NCBI RefSeq assembly: GCF_002160325.1 | Contig: NZ_NFKJ01000014.1 | Span: 1-64,000 of the forward strand | Origin: Lachnoclostridium sp. An181 | Lineage (GTDB): Bacteria; Bacillota; Clostridia; Lachnospirales; Lachnospiraceae | Direction: 5' to 3' | DNA: 64,000 bases | Shown: positions 53,970 to 63,392 of the stretch, piece by piece | How positions within the stretch are numbered: the first letter of the stretch is position 1 | How the letters are laid out: each line of letters begins with the position of its first letter | Program-made: the position numbers and the translations under genes | The notes under the pieces: model-generated | The model's input: the letters and a program-made list of their open reading frames with translations, nothing else | Databases searched by the model: none | What the model was told of the DNA's origin: nothing

Positions 53970-54722
53970 ATGTCTACAAAAACCATTTTTATAAGCGGCT
54001 CTTCCAGAGGCATCGGAAAAGCCTGCGCCCTCCTCTTTGCCCGCAACGGATGGCATGTATTTCTCAACGGCCGGAAACAAAGCGATGATCTTCTAAATGT
54101 ATTCCGTCAGATCAAGGAGGAAGGACTTGGCTCCTGTGAAATGCTGCCCGGAGATGTCTCGGATCCCAATACCGTGGAGGAGCTTTTCCGGCATATCTCA
54201 AAATCCTGCCTTTCCCTAAACGGCACACCTGCCCTGGATGTACTTGTAAACAATGCCGGGATTTCCTATCTAGGACTTCTTACTGACATGACAAATGAAG
54301 ACTGGAGACATTTACTCGACACAAATCTGTCTTCTGTCTTTTACTGCTGCCGCTGTGCAATCCCTGCCATGGTATCCCAAAAATCCGGAAAGATCATCAA
54401 CATCTCCTCCATGTGGGGCACATCCGGAGCTTCCTGTGAGGCAGCCTACTCAGCTACAAAAGCCGGAGTTCACGGGCTTACACGCGCACTTGCCAAGGAG
54501 CTTGCTCCCAGCAATATCCAAGTGAACGCTCTGGCGTGCGGGTGTGTCGACACATCTATGAACTCCTCCTTCACAGAGGAAGAGCGAAAGACTTTGGAAG
54601 AGGAGATTCCGATGGGACGTTTTGCATCTCCTTGGGAAACCGCACAGATGATATATGAACTTGCCGGAAGTCCACAGTATTTAACAGGTCAGGTCATTGG
54701 CTTTGATGGCGGATTTTTGTAA
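53970..54722 (+). CDS. Short-chain dehydrogenase/reductase
   Basis: The 250-aa classical SDR has the cofactor motif SGSSRGIG (about 9-16), VNNAGIS (about 93-99), catalytic Ser in NISSMWG, and YSATKAG (Tyr and Lys). The C-terminus has QVIGFDGGFL. It resembles FabG-type 3-oxoacyl reductases, but the lone setting suggests a general carbonyl reductase. The start is chosen at ATG 53970 because GGAGG lies 9 bases before; the frame upstream overlaps the divergent regulator. Confidence 0.9.
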   Translation: MSTKTIFISGSSRGIGKACALLFARNGWHVFLNGRKQSDDLLNVFRQIKEEGLGSCEMLPGDVSDPNTVEELFRHISKSCLSLNGTPALDVLVNNAGISYLGLLTDMTNEDWRHLLDTNLSSVFYCCRCAIPAMVSQKSGKIINISSMWGTSGASCEAAYSATKAGVHGLTRALAKELAPSNIQVNALACGCVDTSMNSSFTEEERKTLEEEIPMGRFASPWETAQMIYELAGSPQYLTGQVIGFDGGFL

Positions 54723-54742
54723 GCCTCAAGATATCTTTATAA

Positions 54743-54795
54743 CGTAAAAGGAGACACCATCTGCGATGGTATCCCCCTTTTACGTCATTTTTATG
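54743..54795 (+). terminator. Terminator after the SDR gene
   Basis: ACGTAAAAGG...CCTTTTACGT with an inner ACCATC/GATGGT stem forms a long hairpin followed by CATTTTTAT on the plus strand. Its mirror side lies 25 bases after the convergent isochorismatase gene and may stop that transcript as well. Confidence 0.8.
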
Positions 54796-54810
54796 GTCAA
54801 ATACTCCCAT

Positions 54811-55341
54811 CTATTTGATAAGTCTTTGTATCTTTCTGCTCTCTTTTGTACCTGCCTCTTTTAAAAGCTCAAAAAGCAGCGCCTCATATGTGGTTACTAT
54901 GGCTCCTTCCTGCTTTGCCCTCTCTATAGCATACTCTTTGTCCGTTTCCTTCCTGCTGGAAATACAGTCCGTCACAAGCACAGGAATCATGCCGTCCGCT
55001 TTGGCATCAATCAGCGTCTGCAGCACACAGATATGAGATTCTATTCCGCACAAGATGACAAATTTTTTTCCCTTTGTGAGCTCTCTGATGTCCTCCCATG
55101 CACTGAATGAAATTTTTTCCACATACTCGTCCGACTCAACGACTTCACGGATTTCCTTTACCGTATCGCCAAGCCCTCTCGTGTACTGCTGCGTCACGAT
55201 GATCGGCACCTCCAGCATGTGGACTCCTTTTAAAAGGATCATGGAGTGCTCCAAAAGCGCCTCCTTTTTTGACATGACCGGCATCAGTTTTTCCTGATAA
55301 TCCACAGCCACAACAACGGCCTTATCCCTTTCAATTCTCAT
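54811..55341 (-). CDS. Isochorismatase-family cysteine hydrolase
   Basis: The 176-aa protein has the triad Asp14 (VAVDYQEKL), Lys76 (EKISFSAWED) and Cys105 (GIESHICVLQTL), with the cis-peptide region LCGIESH. It is closest in pattern to the YcaC group of unknown hydrolases rather than to nicotinamidase. It follows exoA with no gap. Confidence 0.9.
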   Translation of the reverse strand: MRIERDKAVVVAVDYQEKLMPVMSKKEALLEHSMILLKGVHMLEVPIIVTQQYTRGLGDTVKEIREVVESDEYVEKISFSAWEDIRELTKGKKFVILCGIESHICVLQTLIDAKADGMIPVLVTDCISSRKETDKEYAIERAKQEGAIVTTYEALLFELLKEAGTKESRKIQRLIK

Positions 55342-56094
55342 CTATTCCATCTCCAATTCCACAGGACAATGGTCAGAACCCATAATGTCCGTCAATATCC
55401 TTGCATCTTTTAAACGGCCTTTCAGGCAATCGGATACGCAGAAATAGTCAATTCTCCACCCTGCATTCTTTGCTCTTGCACTGAATCGGTAGGACCACCA
55501 GGAATAGATGCCTTCTTGGTCCGGGTAAAAATAGCGGAACGTGTCAATAAATCCGGCACGCTTTACCTCCCTGAATTTTTCTCTCTCCTCATCCGTAAAC
55601 CCAGCGTTTTTCCGGTTTGTCTTTGGATTTTTCAAGTCAATCTCCTCAGCGGCCACATTGAGATCTCCGCAAAATACAACCGGTTTTTTCTCCTCCAGCT
55701 TTTTCAGATAAGCGAGGAAATCCTCTTCCCACTGCATCCGGTAAGGCAGTCTTGCAAGTTCATTTTGAGAGTTCGGCGTGTATACTGTCACCAGATAAAA
55801 CCCCTCAAACTCCAAAGTGATGACCCGCCCCTCCTTGTCGTGCTCTTCCATGCCAATCCCATAGGCAACGGACAATGGCTCCTTTTTCGTGAACACAGCG
55901 GTTCCGGAGTACCCTTTTCTCTGTGCATAATTCCAGTACTGGTGATATCCTTTAAGTTCAAGAACAAGTTGTCCTTCCTGCATCTTTGTTTCCTGGATAC
56001 AGAAAATATCTGCATCCGCTTTCTCAAAGAAATCCAGAAACCCTTTTTGCACACAGGCGCGGATCCCATTTACATTCCATGATATCAGTTTCAT
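55342..56094 (-). CDS. exoA: Exodeoxyribonuclease III
   Basis: The 250-aa AP endonuclease/3'-exonuclease of base-excision repair has the catalytic sets [33 protein letters not shown] and [11 protein letters not shown]. Length and motifs match ExoA/XthA. It starts 4 bases inside truA and runs directly into the isochorismatase-like gene, forming a compact truA-exoA cluster. Confidence 0.96.
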   Translation of the reverse strand: MKLISWNVNGIRACVQKGFLDFFEKADADIFCIQETKMQEGQLVLELKGYHQYWNYAQRKGYSGTAVFTKKEPLSVAYGIGMEEHDKEGRVITLEFEGFYLVTVYTPNSQNELARLPYRMQWEEDFLAYLKKLEEKKPVVFCGDLNVAAEEIDLKNPKTNRKNAGFTDEEREKFREVKRAGFIDTFRYFYPDQEGIYSWWSYRFSARAKNAGWRIDYFCVSDCLKGRLKDARILTDIMGSDHCPVELEME

Positions 56095-56852
56095 TCTCTA
56101 TCCTCCGTCTTGGTCTTTTTATAGATGACTTCTTTTAAAAACAATCCGTGGGCCGGGGCAAGAAATCCTGCATTCTCCCGTTTCTTTTTGGCGAGGATCA
56201 CCGGGATATCTTCTGCCGTTTTCTCCCCTCTTCCCACTTCCAGCAATGTCCCTGTCAGTATGCGCACCATATGGTACAAAAATCCGTTTCCATGATAAGT
56301 AATGTGCAGTAAATTTCCTTCTTCCCGAAATTCGATAGCATAGATATCCCGGATGTTGGACTTTTCCTCTTTTTTATCGCAAAAGGCAGAAAAACAATGA
56401 CTGCCGAGAAGAAACATGGCTGCGTGTCTCATCTTTTCCACATCCAAATGCTTTGGATGATGGAATGCATATTTTCTCCAAAACACATCCGGATAAATCC
56501 CTCTGTCAATATGGTACTCATATTTCTTTTCCGCAGCTGAAAGTCTTGCATGAAAACCATTCTTTACAAGCTCGATCCTGTACACACAGATATCCGAGGG
56601 CAGGTTTTCCTGCAAACTTAAAAGAATGTTTTCCTCATCCAGTTTCCTGGAGACCTCAAAGCTTGCGGTCTGGCCAAGAGCATGCACCCCTGCATCTGTT
56701 CTCCCGGAACCGTGAATCCTGACAGGATATCCGACCGCGTCCGAAAGTGATCCCTCCAATATTCCCTGAATGGTATTTCCTGTGGTGCTCTGCCTTTGCC
56801 ACCCTTGATAGTTTTTCCCGTCATAGGAGACTATGATCTTGTAGGTCCTCAC
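56091..56852 (-). CDS. truA: tRNA pseudouridine synthase A
   Basis: The 253-aa enzyme modifies uridines 38-40 of tRNA anticodon arms. The catalytic Asp53 is in [22 protein letters not shown]-type start ([12 protein letters not shown]) and [17 protein letters not shown] are typical. It is followed by exoA with a 4-base overlap. Confidence 0.96.
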   Translation of the reverse strand: MRTYKIIVSYDGKNYQGWQRQSTTGNTIQGILEGSLSDAVGYPVRIHGSGRTDAGVHALGQTASFEVSRKLDEENILLSLQENLPSDICVYRIELVKNGFHARLSAAEKKYEYHIDRGIYPDVFWRKYAFHHPKHLDVEKMRHAAMFLLGSHCFSAFCDKKEEKSNIRDIYAIEFREEGNLLHITYHGNGFLYHMVRILTGTLLEVGRGEKTAEDIPVILAKKKRENAGFLAPAHGLFLKEVIYKKTKTEDRE

Positions 56853-56855
56853 CCT

Positions 56856-57758
56856 TTACTCCTCTTCGTGAATTTCAATTTCGTAAAATTTCTGCCATGT
56901 GCCGCCCGCATCCAACACATTTCCACAGCACTTATCTTCCAGTTTTCTGTTAAAAGAAAGTCCGTCCGCTCTTCCGTACCAAGGCTCGATGCTCACAAAT
57001 GGGACGTCGTCTCCCGGCATGGACCAAACACCTACGATCGGCGTCTCAAAAGATACGGTAAGATACTCTTTCTTCTCTGGTGTACAGTATGTGATCTCAT
57101 TGATCTGGCTGTTTTCCATCAAAAGCGCATCGTTGTCAAACAAATGTCCCGTGAGAGCAAGATATCCGTTTCCTTTGCCGTCCGGTATCAATGCAATCGT
57201 GTCTTTCTTTTCCTCATCGATCAGGCAGTATTCTAAGTTTACTGCAGTGGAGACTAATTTCTCTACGCCTTTAAACTTCAGGAAATTCTCACTTCTTTTT
57301 GATCCGTCGATCGGGATGTTGAATGCCGGATGTCCGCCAATGGAAAAATACATTGTCTCTTCCCCTTTGTTCTCCACTTTCCAGTAAACGCGCATCCTGC
57401 TATTTTTCAGTACATACCCAACGCTCAGCGCAAATGCAAACGGATAGCTTTTTTTCGTCTCCTCATCTGCCTTCAGGCCAAACCAGAGCTCGTCCTTTTC
57501 CTGTCTTACCACCTCAAATACTCTGTCTTTTACAAATCCGTGCTTACCTATCTCATACTCTTTCCCTCCATACAGATAGCTGCCCTCCTTGCACACGCCG
57601 ATCGTAGGGAAGAGAAGAGGGGAACGCCTTCCCCAATATGTTTTGTCCCCGTTCCAAAGAAGATTTTTCCCGTCCGATTTTCTCACGATGGACTGCAATT
57701 CAGCTCCAAGGTCCGCAATTTCAACTTCCAGGTACTTGTTCTCAATCTTATAGTTCAT
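56856..57758 (-). CDS. Aldose 1-epimerase family protein
   Basis: The 300-aa protein is of the LacX/galactose-mutarotase type: ADLGAELQSIVRK, LFPTIGV, KHGFVKDRVFEV and FSIGGHPAFNIPI with the candidate His. The acid residue lies near the C-terminus (WSMPGDDVPFVSIEPW). It interconverts anomers of a sugar or sugar phosphate. It sits after the nrdR terminator, so it starts its own unit with truA and exoA downstream. Confidence 0.9.
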   Translation of the reverse strand: MNYKIENKYLEVEIADLGAELQSIVRKSDGKNLLWNGDKTYWGRRSPLLFPTIGVCKEGSYLYGGKEYEIGKHGFVKDRVFEVVRQEKDELWFGLKADEETKKSYPFAFALSVGYVLKNSRMRVYWKVENKGEETMYFSIGGHPAFNIPIDGSKRSENFLKFKGVEKLVSTAVNLEYCLIDEEKKDTIALIPDGKGNGYLALTGHLFDNDALLMENSQINEITYCTPEKKEYLTVSFETPIVGVWSMPGDDVPFVSIEPWYGRADGLSFNRKLEDKCCGNVLDAGGTWQKFYEIEIHEEE

Positions 57759-57776
57759 TGCCTTTCTCCTTTCATC

Positions 57777-57798
57777 AAAAAAGAGGGCTGCCCCTCTT
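57777..57798 (-). terminator. Terminator after nrdR
   Basis: AAGAGGG and CCCTCTT form a 7-bp stem with a four-base loop; TTTT follows on the minus strand. It overlaps the nrdR stop codon and separates nrdR from the epimerase. Confidence 0.78.
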
Positions 57799-58250
57799 TA
57801 TTTATCCAATATTTTTCTGATCTCATCCATGAATGTATTGACATCTTTGAATTCACGGTACACAGATGCAAACCTTACATAGGCTACCTCGTCCAGACTC
57901 TTTAATTTGTCCATGACGATCTCGCCTACCACGCTGCTTGGGATCTCTTTTTCCTCCCGATTAAACACAGCGGTCTCTACCTCGTTGATCGTCTTTTGAA
58001 TTTCATCGGCAGAAACCGGTCTTTTATAACATGCGCGCAGAACCCCGGCCTCGATTTTCGCACGGTCATACTGCTCCCTGCTGTTGTCCTTTTTAATGAT
58101 AATAAGCGGGATCGTCTCTACTTTTTCATATGTTGTGAATCTCTTTCCGCATACATCGCAGGAACGTCTCCTGCGGATGGAATTTCCGTCGTCCGCAGGT
58201 CTGGAATCAATGACCCTTGTATCCGGGTGACTGCAATATGGGCACTTCAT
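57798..58250 (-). CDS. nrdR: Transcriptional repressor NrdR
   Basis: The 150-aa repressor of ribonucleotide reductase genes has the zinc ribbon Cys3, Cys6, Cys31, Cys34 (KCPYC, CDVCGKRF) and an ATP-cone domain (IIKKDNSREQYDRAKIEAGV). The start MKCPYCSH fits the family exactly; an upstream in-frame ATG lacks this agreement. No NrdR boxes were searched for here since nrd genes are outside the window. Confidence 0.96.
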   Translation of the reverse strand: MKCPYCSHPDTRVIDSRPADDGNSIRRRRSCDVCGKRFTTYEKVETIPLIIIKKDNSREQYDRAKIEAGVLRACYKRPVSADEIQKTINEVETAVFNREEKEIPSSVVGEIVMDKLKSLDEVAYVRFASVYREFKDVNTFMDEIRKILDK

Positions 58251-58324
58251 GGTCGTTCCACCTTTCTTCCAAACTTTAAATTCAGTATATAATGGAAGAC
58301 AAGGAATTGTCAAACTCTTCTGTC

Positions 58325-58582
58325 TCATTTACAGCTCTTCAGACATTTTTCTTCCTTTATCTCTACCAATATGATATCTTCTCCTACCTGTCTGATGCAC
58401 TCGACAGGAATAATGTACTCTGCCTCATACCCTAAAATCCCACAGATCTTACACGGCCCCGGAACAATGATCGCCTCTATCTTTCCACAACACAGATCAA
58501 AGATCATGTCCGTCACACATCCCAAACGTCTGCAGGTACAGACATTGATGACTTCTTTCCTCCTCAATTCGCACAAACGCAT
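58325..58582 (-). CDS. ymxH: YlmC/YmxH-family sporulation protein
   Basis: The 85-aa PRC-barrel protein has the family pattern LCELRRKEVINVCTCRRLGCVTD and CGKIEAIIVPG. It contains six Cys residues, more than usual. YmxH is linked to sporulation by expression and co-occurrence, without a known mechanism. It lies between coaBC and nrdR. Confidence 0.88.
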   Translation of the reverse strand: MRLCELRRKEVINVCTCRRLGCVTDMIFDLCCGKIEAIIVPGPCKICGILGYEAEYIIPVECIRQVGEDIILVEIKEEKCLKSCK

Positions 58583-58629
58583 ATTGCCACCGCCATCTCC
58601 CTTTTGTTATTAAGTTATGACAGTCCCCT

Positions 58630-59826
58630 TTATTTATTGACGATCTTGAGGATCTCATCCATCATTGCACCGGCCACTTGAAGTTTTGACATTTTCTCGA
58701 GCTTTATCTCCTTGTCTTTTGTGAGCAGTGTCACTATATTTGTGTCTGTTCCAAAACCTGCTCCTGCTTCTTTTAGATTATTCGCTACGATCATATCCAC
58801 ATTTTTCTTTTTCAGTTTTTTTCTGGAATTTTCCACAAGATGTTCTGTCTCCATGGAAAATCCGCACAAAAACTGGTCTTCTCTTTTATGCTTTCCAAGA
58901 TAGGCGAGGATATCATCCGTCCGCTCAAACTCTATGGACAGATCTCCTTCCTTTTTTTTCACTTTCTCATCACTGTACTCTTTTGGCCTGTAATCTGCCA
59001 CTGCAGCGGCTTTCACGATAATATCCATCTCTCCCGCCATGGATGTGACAGCATCAAACATCTCCTTTGCAGATGTTATATTTTTCACTTTTACAAACGG
59101 CGGAGGGGAAAGATTTGTCCTGCCGCTCACAAGCGTTACATCCGCGCCGCGCAGCATGCAGATTTCTGCCACCGCATATCCCATCTTTCCGGTGGAGTGG
59201 TTGGTAATGTACCGCACCGGGTCAATGGATTCCTGTGTCGCCCCTGCAGTCACAAGCACCCGCTTTCCCTTCATATCTTTTTCCATCGCACACGCCCTCA
59301 AAACATAGGAGAGAATCTCCAAAGGCTCCGGCATCTTTCCTGATCCTACATCCCCACAGGCAAGGTACCCGCAGGCCGGTTTTACAACTTCCATTCCATA
59401 TTTTTCCAGTGTTCGGATATTGTCCTGAGTCACCGGATTTTCGTACATATTTGTGTTCATGGCAGGGACGATGATCTTATGCTTTCTGCACGCAAGCATA
59501 GTCGTGGTGAGCATATCGTCCGCAATTCCGTGTGCAAGTTTTGCGATGACATTTGCTGTGGCCGGAGCCACGACAGCCACATCCGCCTTTTTTGCCAAAG
59601 ACACATGTTCAACGTGAAATTCAAAATTTCTGTCAAATGTATCCACGATACATTTATGGCCAGTCAGTGTCTCAAAGGTGATCGGGTTGATAAAATTCGT
59701 TGCATTTGCTGTCATGATCACGTGCACATCTGCTCGCTGTTTTATAAGAAGGCTTGCAAGCATAGCGCTTTTGTATGCTGCAATCCCGCCTGAAACGCCA
59801 AGCAGTACAGTTTTTCCTTTCAGCAT
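58630..59826 (-). CDS. coaBC: Bifunctional phosphopantothenoylcysteine synthetase/decarboxylase
   Basis: The 398-aa enzyme makes phosphopantetheine in CoA synthesis. The N-terminal flavin decarboxylase (CoaC) has GVSGGIAAYKS, HVEHVSLAKKAD, PAMNTNMYENP and the active Cys in CGYLACGDVGSGKM. The C-terminal synthetase (CoaB) has VTAGATQESIDPVRYITNHS and KKKNVDMIVANNLKE. It faces an ECF S-component gene with which it shares a 137-base divergent promoter region. Confidence 0.96.
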   Translation of the reverse strand: MLKGKTVLLGVSGGIAAYKSAMLASLLIKQRADVHVIMTANATNFINPITFETLTGHKCIVDTFDRNFEFHVEHVSLAKKADVAVVAPATANVIAKLAHGIADDMLTTTMLACRKHKIIVPAMNTNMYENPVTQDNIRTLEKYGMEVVKPACGYLACGDVGSGKMPEPLEILSYVLRACAMEKDMKGKRVLVTAGATQESIDPVRYITNHSTGKMGYAVAEICMLRGADVTLVSGRTNLSPPPFVKVKNITSAKEMFDAVTSMAGEMDIIVKAAAVADYRPKEYSDEKVKKKEGDLSIEFERTDDILAYLGKHKREDQFLCGFSMETEHLVENSRKKLKKKNVDMIVANNLKEAGAGFGTDTNIVTLLTKDKEIKLEKMSKLQVAGAMMDEILKIVNK

Positions 59827-59876
59827 TTTTTGTCCTCCTCATCTATTTCGTATTTTGTCAATTGTTTGCAGATTAC

Positions 59877-59905
59877 TTGCCGCATGTTCCAATGCATGGT
59901 ATACT
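59877..59905 (+). promoter_or_regulatory. Promoter of the ECF S-component gene
   Basis: TTGCCG (59877-59882), 17 bases, TATACT (59900-59905) on the plus strand, with a start near 59912. AAGGAGG precedes the ATG at 59964. No pantothenate riboswitch was recognised. Confidence 0.75.
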
Positions 59906-59963
59906 TTTCGCTGTATTGTATTGTATCTCATTACGAGAATGATAACAAGGAGGAAACTAAATA

Positions 59964-60608
59964 ATGAAAAAAAACAAAAAAGACACCCGATGGATGGTCA
60001 GTGTTGCACTTATGGCAGCCATTATCATTGTCCTTGCGAACACTCCGCTTGGCATGATCCAACTGCCGGTCATTAAGGCGACAACCGTACACATTCCTGT
60101 CATTTTAGGCGCACTGCTGTTTGGTCCCCTGGCCGGAGGCATTCTTGGCGGCGTATTCGGCGTCTGCTCCCTTGCGAGCAATACGATGGCCCCAACACTT
60201 TTATCCTTTGCCTTCTCGCCATTTCTTAGCACCACCGGACTTTTAGGTTCTTTAAAAGCAGTCTGGGTTTCTGTCGGATGCCGTATTCTTCTCGGAGTTG
60301 CGGCTGCATGGATCTGGATCCTGGTCACAAAGTTTTTAAAGAATCAAATTCTTTCTCTTGTAGTTACAGGGTTTATAAGCTCTATCCTGCACACTTTTTT
60401 GGTCATGGGGAGTATTTATCTTTTATTTGCATCCCAGTATGCGCAGGCAAAAGAGGTGGCTGTAACAGCTGTATGGGGACTTATCATGGCAACCATTGCG
60501 ACTTCGGGCATACCGGAGGCCATCGCAGCCACAGTTTTAGTAGCTGCCGTCGGAAAAGTGCTGCTGAAATTTACAGCCAGGTTAAAACTTCCGGTAAGAC
60601 AGCATTAA
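59964..60608 (+). CDS. ECF transporter S component, probably pantothenate (PanT-like)
   Basis: The 214-aa membrane protein has about six helices and the S-component pattern: MVSVALMAAIIIVLANTPLG, VKAT-type start of the first loop (VIKATTVHIPVILGALLFG) and a Gly-rich helix (GPLAGGILGGVFGV). The last segments (TSGIPEAIAATVLVAAVGKVL) match known S components. It would bind a vitamin and share the energising ECF module. The divergent coaBC neighbour points to pantothenate, as in panT loci of lactic bacteria; this is inference. Confidence 0.85.
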   Translation: MKKNKKDTRWMVSVALMAAIIIVLANTPLGMIQLPVIKATTVHIPVILGALLFGPLAGGILGGVFGVCSLASNTMAPTLLSFAFSPFLSTTGLLGSLKAVWVSVGCRILLGVAAAWIWILVTKFLKNQILSLVVTGFISSILHTFLVMGSIYLLFASQYAQAKEVAVTAVWGLIMATIATSGIPEAIAATVLVAAVGKVLLKFTARLKLPVRQH

Positions 60609-60614
60609 ATTTAT

Positions 60615-60643
60615 TTGTACTTGTATGTAAACTATGATATAGT
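60615..60643 (+). promoter_or_regulatory. Promoter of the DEAD-box helicase gene
   Basis: TTGTAC (60615-60620), 17 bases, TATAGT (60638-60643) on the plus strand. The start near 60650 is only 7 bases before the terminator hairpin at 60657. Confidence 0.7.
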
Positions 60644-60656
60644 AATGAGAGCATAT

Positions 60657-60706
60657 TGAGGATACCGTAAAATCTGAAAATGTTTTGCGGTGTCCTCAGT
60701 TTTTTA
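60657..60706 (+). terminator. Intrinsic terminator in the helicase leader
   Basis: TGAGGA.ACCG.AAAA and TTTT.CGGT.TCCTCA form an imperfect stem of about 14 bp followed by GTTTTTTAATTTT. It lies 49 bases after the S-component stop and between the helicase promoter and its ATG at 60732, so it ends the upstream transcript and can also attenuate the helicase transcript. Confidence 0.78.
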
Positions 60707-60731
60707 ATTTTACAGAAAGAAAAGGAACAAT

Positions 60732-62195
60732 ATGAATTTTAATGAATTGAACTTAAGACACGAAATACTAAGAGCCATTTCAGAACTTGGGTATGAGCAC
60801 GCCACAGATATTCAGTCCGGCTCCATCCCTCCGATCTTAAACGGTCATGATGTGACCGGGCGTTCTGCCACAGGCACAGGGAAGACAGCTGCATTCGGTC
60901 TTCCGCTCATCCAGAGGGCTGCAGAAAACGGCGAACGGGCAAACACATTGATTCTGGCCCCGACACGGGAACTGGCCCTGCAGATCACAAAGGAACTACG
61001 GAAGTTTTCCAAATATCTCTCCGGCATCAGCATTGCCTGTGTGTACGGGGGAGAACCGATCCAAAGACAGATAAAAGCATTAAAAAAGGCGCGGATCGTT
61101 GTGGGAACCCCGGGACGTATTATGGATCATATGCGCAGACATACCTTAAAACTCTGCAATCTGCGCACAGTTGTTCTCGATGAGGCGGATGAAATGCTCA
61201 ACATGGGATTTGTGGACGATATCCGCAAAATCCTCCTCGATACCCCAAAGGAGAGACAGACCATTCTTTTCAGCGCAACCTTGTCCCCTGAAATTTTGAA
61301 GATCACGGAAGAATTCCAGACAGACACTGTATTTATCAAGGCTGACAAAGGAAAGAAGTCTGCCCCTGACATCCGGCAGAATTTCTATTACCTGCCTTCC
61401 TCTAAGAAAACAGATGCCCTGAAACTGCTTCTTGAATACCTGACCCCTTCTAAATGCCTTGTATTCTGCAATACCAAAAAGACAGTGGATGAGCTTTCTT
61501 CCAACCTGAAAAAAAGCGGATACCGCGCTGCCTCTCTCCACGGAGATCTGCGCCAGAGCCAGCGCACTGCCATCATGGATGATTTTCGAAACGGCCACGC
61601 CAAAATCCTCATCGCCACAGACGTAGCTGCCAGAGGAATTGACATTGACGATGTGGATATGGTATTCAATTACGATATCCCGCAGGAGCTGGAGTACTAT
61701 GTACACCGGATCGGAAGATGCGGGCGCGCGGGCAGAAAAGGGGAGAGCCATACACTTGTGTCCGGCCGCAGACAGTTTGAACAGCTCAAAAAAATCGAGC
61801 ACTACACAAAACTTCCTATCCGTGAGCAGACACTCCCAAAAGTGGAAATGATCCTGGAACACCAAAAACAGCTTTTTGCCCAAGAGCTCCTTCATCTTTC
61901 CTCCCAAGAACTCTCCCCGGAATGGGAAACTTTTGTAGAACAGCTGCAAAAAGAAGGATTGAGCGCATCAAAGCTTGCGCAGATACTCCTCGCAAGATCA
62001 TTTAGAAAAAACAAACGTCTTGACTCCATTTGTCAGGTAGAGTGTTTGCGGGTACCAAGGATGCCAAAGCGAAACCAGTCCGTCAAAAAATATTCCGGCA
62101 TCGAAAAAGACAAAAAGAGAAGGAATCCTAAGAAGGATTCCTTCTCCAAAAAGTTTCCCGCAAAACTTGCACGCCATTCCCGAAGGAAAAAGTAA
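60732..62195 (+). CDS. DEAD-box ATP-dependent RNA helicase
   Basis: The 487-aa helicase has Q motif (Gln28), motif I ATGTGKT (Lys51), Ia APTRELALQ, Ib GTPGR, motif II LDEADEML, motif III FSAT, IV CLVFCNTKK, V ATDVAARGIDI and VI HRIGRCGRAG. A Lys/Arg-rich tail of about 80 residues follows, typical of the DbpA/CshA RNA-binding tails but without the usual RRM fold. It likely remodels rRNA or mRNA. The start is preceded by AAAGGAAC. Confidence 0.95.
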   Translation: MNFNELNLRHEILRAISELGYEHATDIQSGSIPPILNGHDVTGRSATGTGKTAAFGLPLIQRAAENGERANTLILAPTRELALQITKELRKFSKYLSGISIACVYGGEPIQRQIKALKKARIVVGTPGRIMDHMRRHTLKLCNLRTVVLDEADEMLNMGFVDDIRKILLDTPKERQTILFSATLSPEILKITEEFQTDTVFIKADKGKKSAPDIRQNFYYLPSSKKTDALKLLLEYLTPSKCLVFCNTKKTVDELSSNLKKSGYRAASLHGDLRQSQRTAIMDDFRNGHAKILIATDVAARGIDIDDVDMVFNYDIPQELEYYVHRIGRCGRAGRKGESHTLVSGRRQFEQLKKIEHYTKLPIREQTLPKVEMILEHQKQLFAQELLHLSSQELSPEWETFVEQLQKEGLSASKLAQILLARSFRKNKRLDSICQVECLRVPRMPKRNQSVKKYSGIEKDKKRRNPKKDSFSKKFPAKLARHSRRKK

Positions 62196-62198
62196 GGT

Positions 62199-63389
62199 TT
62201 ATAGAGACATCACCTTTTCACTTTCAAATGCTTTGACGATCACACCGCAAAGCAGTACTCCCAGCACGATCGTCATGCCCAGTGTGATTCCATACTCGGA
62301 CATGGCGATTTCCTGTGTGAGTATTTCTTTCATGGCAAGTGAACTGTTGTAGACCGGAACGCAGTAAGAAGTAAGGTCTGCGCCCTTTGTGGAGAACATG
62401 GTCAAAAGCCCCACAACAAGAATTACCATATAAGCAGGCGTCACATAAGTGTTCGCCTCTTTTATTGTCTTTGCAAACACAGACAACAGCACAATGATCG
62501 CGGAATAGAGGAATGCCAGCGACACGAGCAGTGCACCAAGCATCACACCCTGTTTCGGGCTTAACTGGATATTCAAAGTTTCCCCTCCTGACATCATCGG
62601 CATTGCAGCGATCATAGCCCCAAGATAAATGACGGAAGAAATTCCGGAAATCACCATCAGTGCAAAGACTTTGCCCAGAACAATACTGCTTCTTCTCACA
62701 GGTGTCACAAGAAGGCTTGCCATGGTACCTCTCTCTTTTTCCCCTGCGATCATGTCGGTTCCAATACCCATCGCACCGGCAAAGAGAAGAATTGTGATCA
62801 GATACGGCAGCATCATGCCAAGCGCCTTGCCGCCTGCTTTTGCATCGTCCTGGATCACCATATCCGGATTGTCTGAATTCACATGAAACACTGCAATATT
62901 GTCAAGACTGCCTACCCTCTCACTCAAAAGCGACTGTCTGTACAACTCAAGTATGCCACCTGAGATCTCCTGGAATGCAGAAGAGGAGTATTCCTCGGAC
63001 GGATTATAATATGTCTTGATCTGAGGCACTGTATCTCCTTCTTTATAATCACTGACTTCCATTTCAAAATTTTCCGGAAATTCAATGATAAGGTCAGCGG
63101 TTCCATTCTTAATCTCTTCCTTTGCATCATCCATATCCTCTACATTTTTCACATCGCATTTTGTTTGGGACGCCTCCAGAAATGCCTGAAAGCTTTCCGG
63201 CTCATTCATCATATACACAATGGAAGTATGTTCCTCAATATCGTCCGCCATATTCTGGGACAGACTATTGATAATTCCAAGGATACCAACCATGATGATC
63301 ACGGGAAGGAAAAATACGGAAAATATCATCTTTTTGTCCTTAAAGATCCTTGCCATCTCTTTATTAAATATTTCTTTTACCCCGTTCAT
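62199..63389 (-). CDS. natB: ABC-2 permease, NatB-like
   Basis: The 396-aa permease has one N-terminal helix, an external domain of about 150 residues (EEHTSIVYMMNEPESFQAFL, YYNPSEEYSSSAFQEISGGI) and about five C-terminal helices. The segment AGEKERGTMASLLVTPVRRSS is typical of NatB/YhaP-type exporters, which pump Na+ or drugs. It lies 3 bases from the convergent helicase end and 4 bases after the ATPase gene. Confidence 0.9.
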   Translation of the reverse strand: MNGVKEIFNKEMARIFKDKKMIFSVFFLPVIIMVGILGIINSLSQNMADDIEEHTSIVYMMNEPESFQAFLEASQTKCDVKNVEDMDDAKEEIKNGTADLIIEFPENFEMEVSDYKEGDTVPQIKTYYNPSEEYSSSAFQEISGGILELYRQSLLSERVGSLDNIAVFHVNSDNPDMVIQDDAKAGGKALGMMLPYLITILLFAGAMGIGTDMIAGEKERGTMASLLVTPVRRSSIVLGKVFALMVISGISSVIYLGAMIAAMPMMSGGETLNIQLSPKQGVMLGALLVSLAFLYSAIIVLLSVFAKTIKEANTYVTPAYMVILVVGLLTMFSTKGADLTSYCVPVYNSSLAMKEILTQEIAMSEYGITLGMTIVLGVLLCGVIVKAFESEKVMSL

Positions 63390-63392
63390 TCC

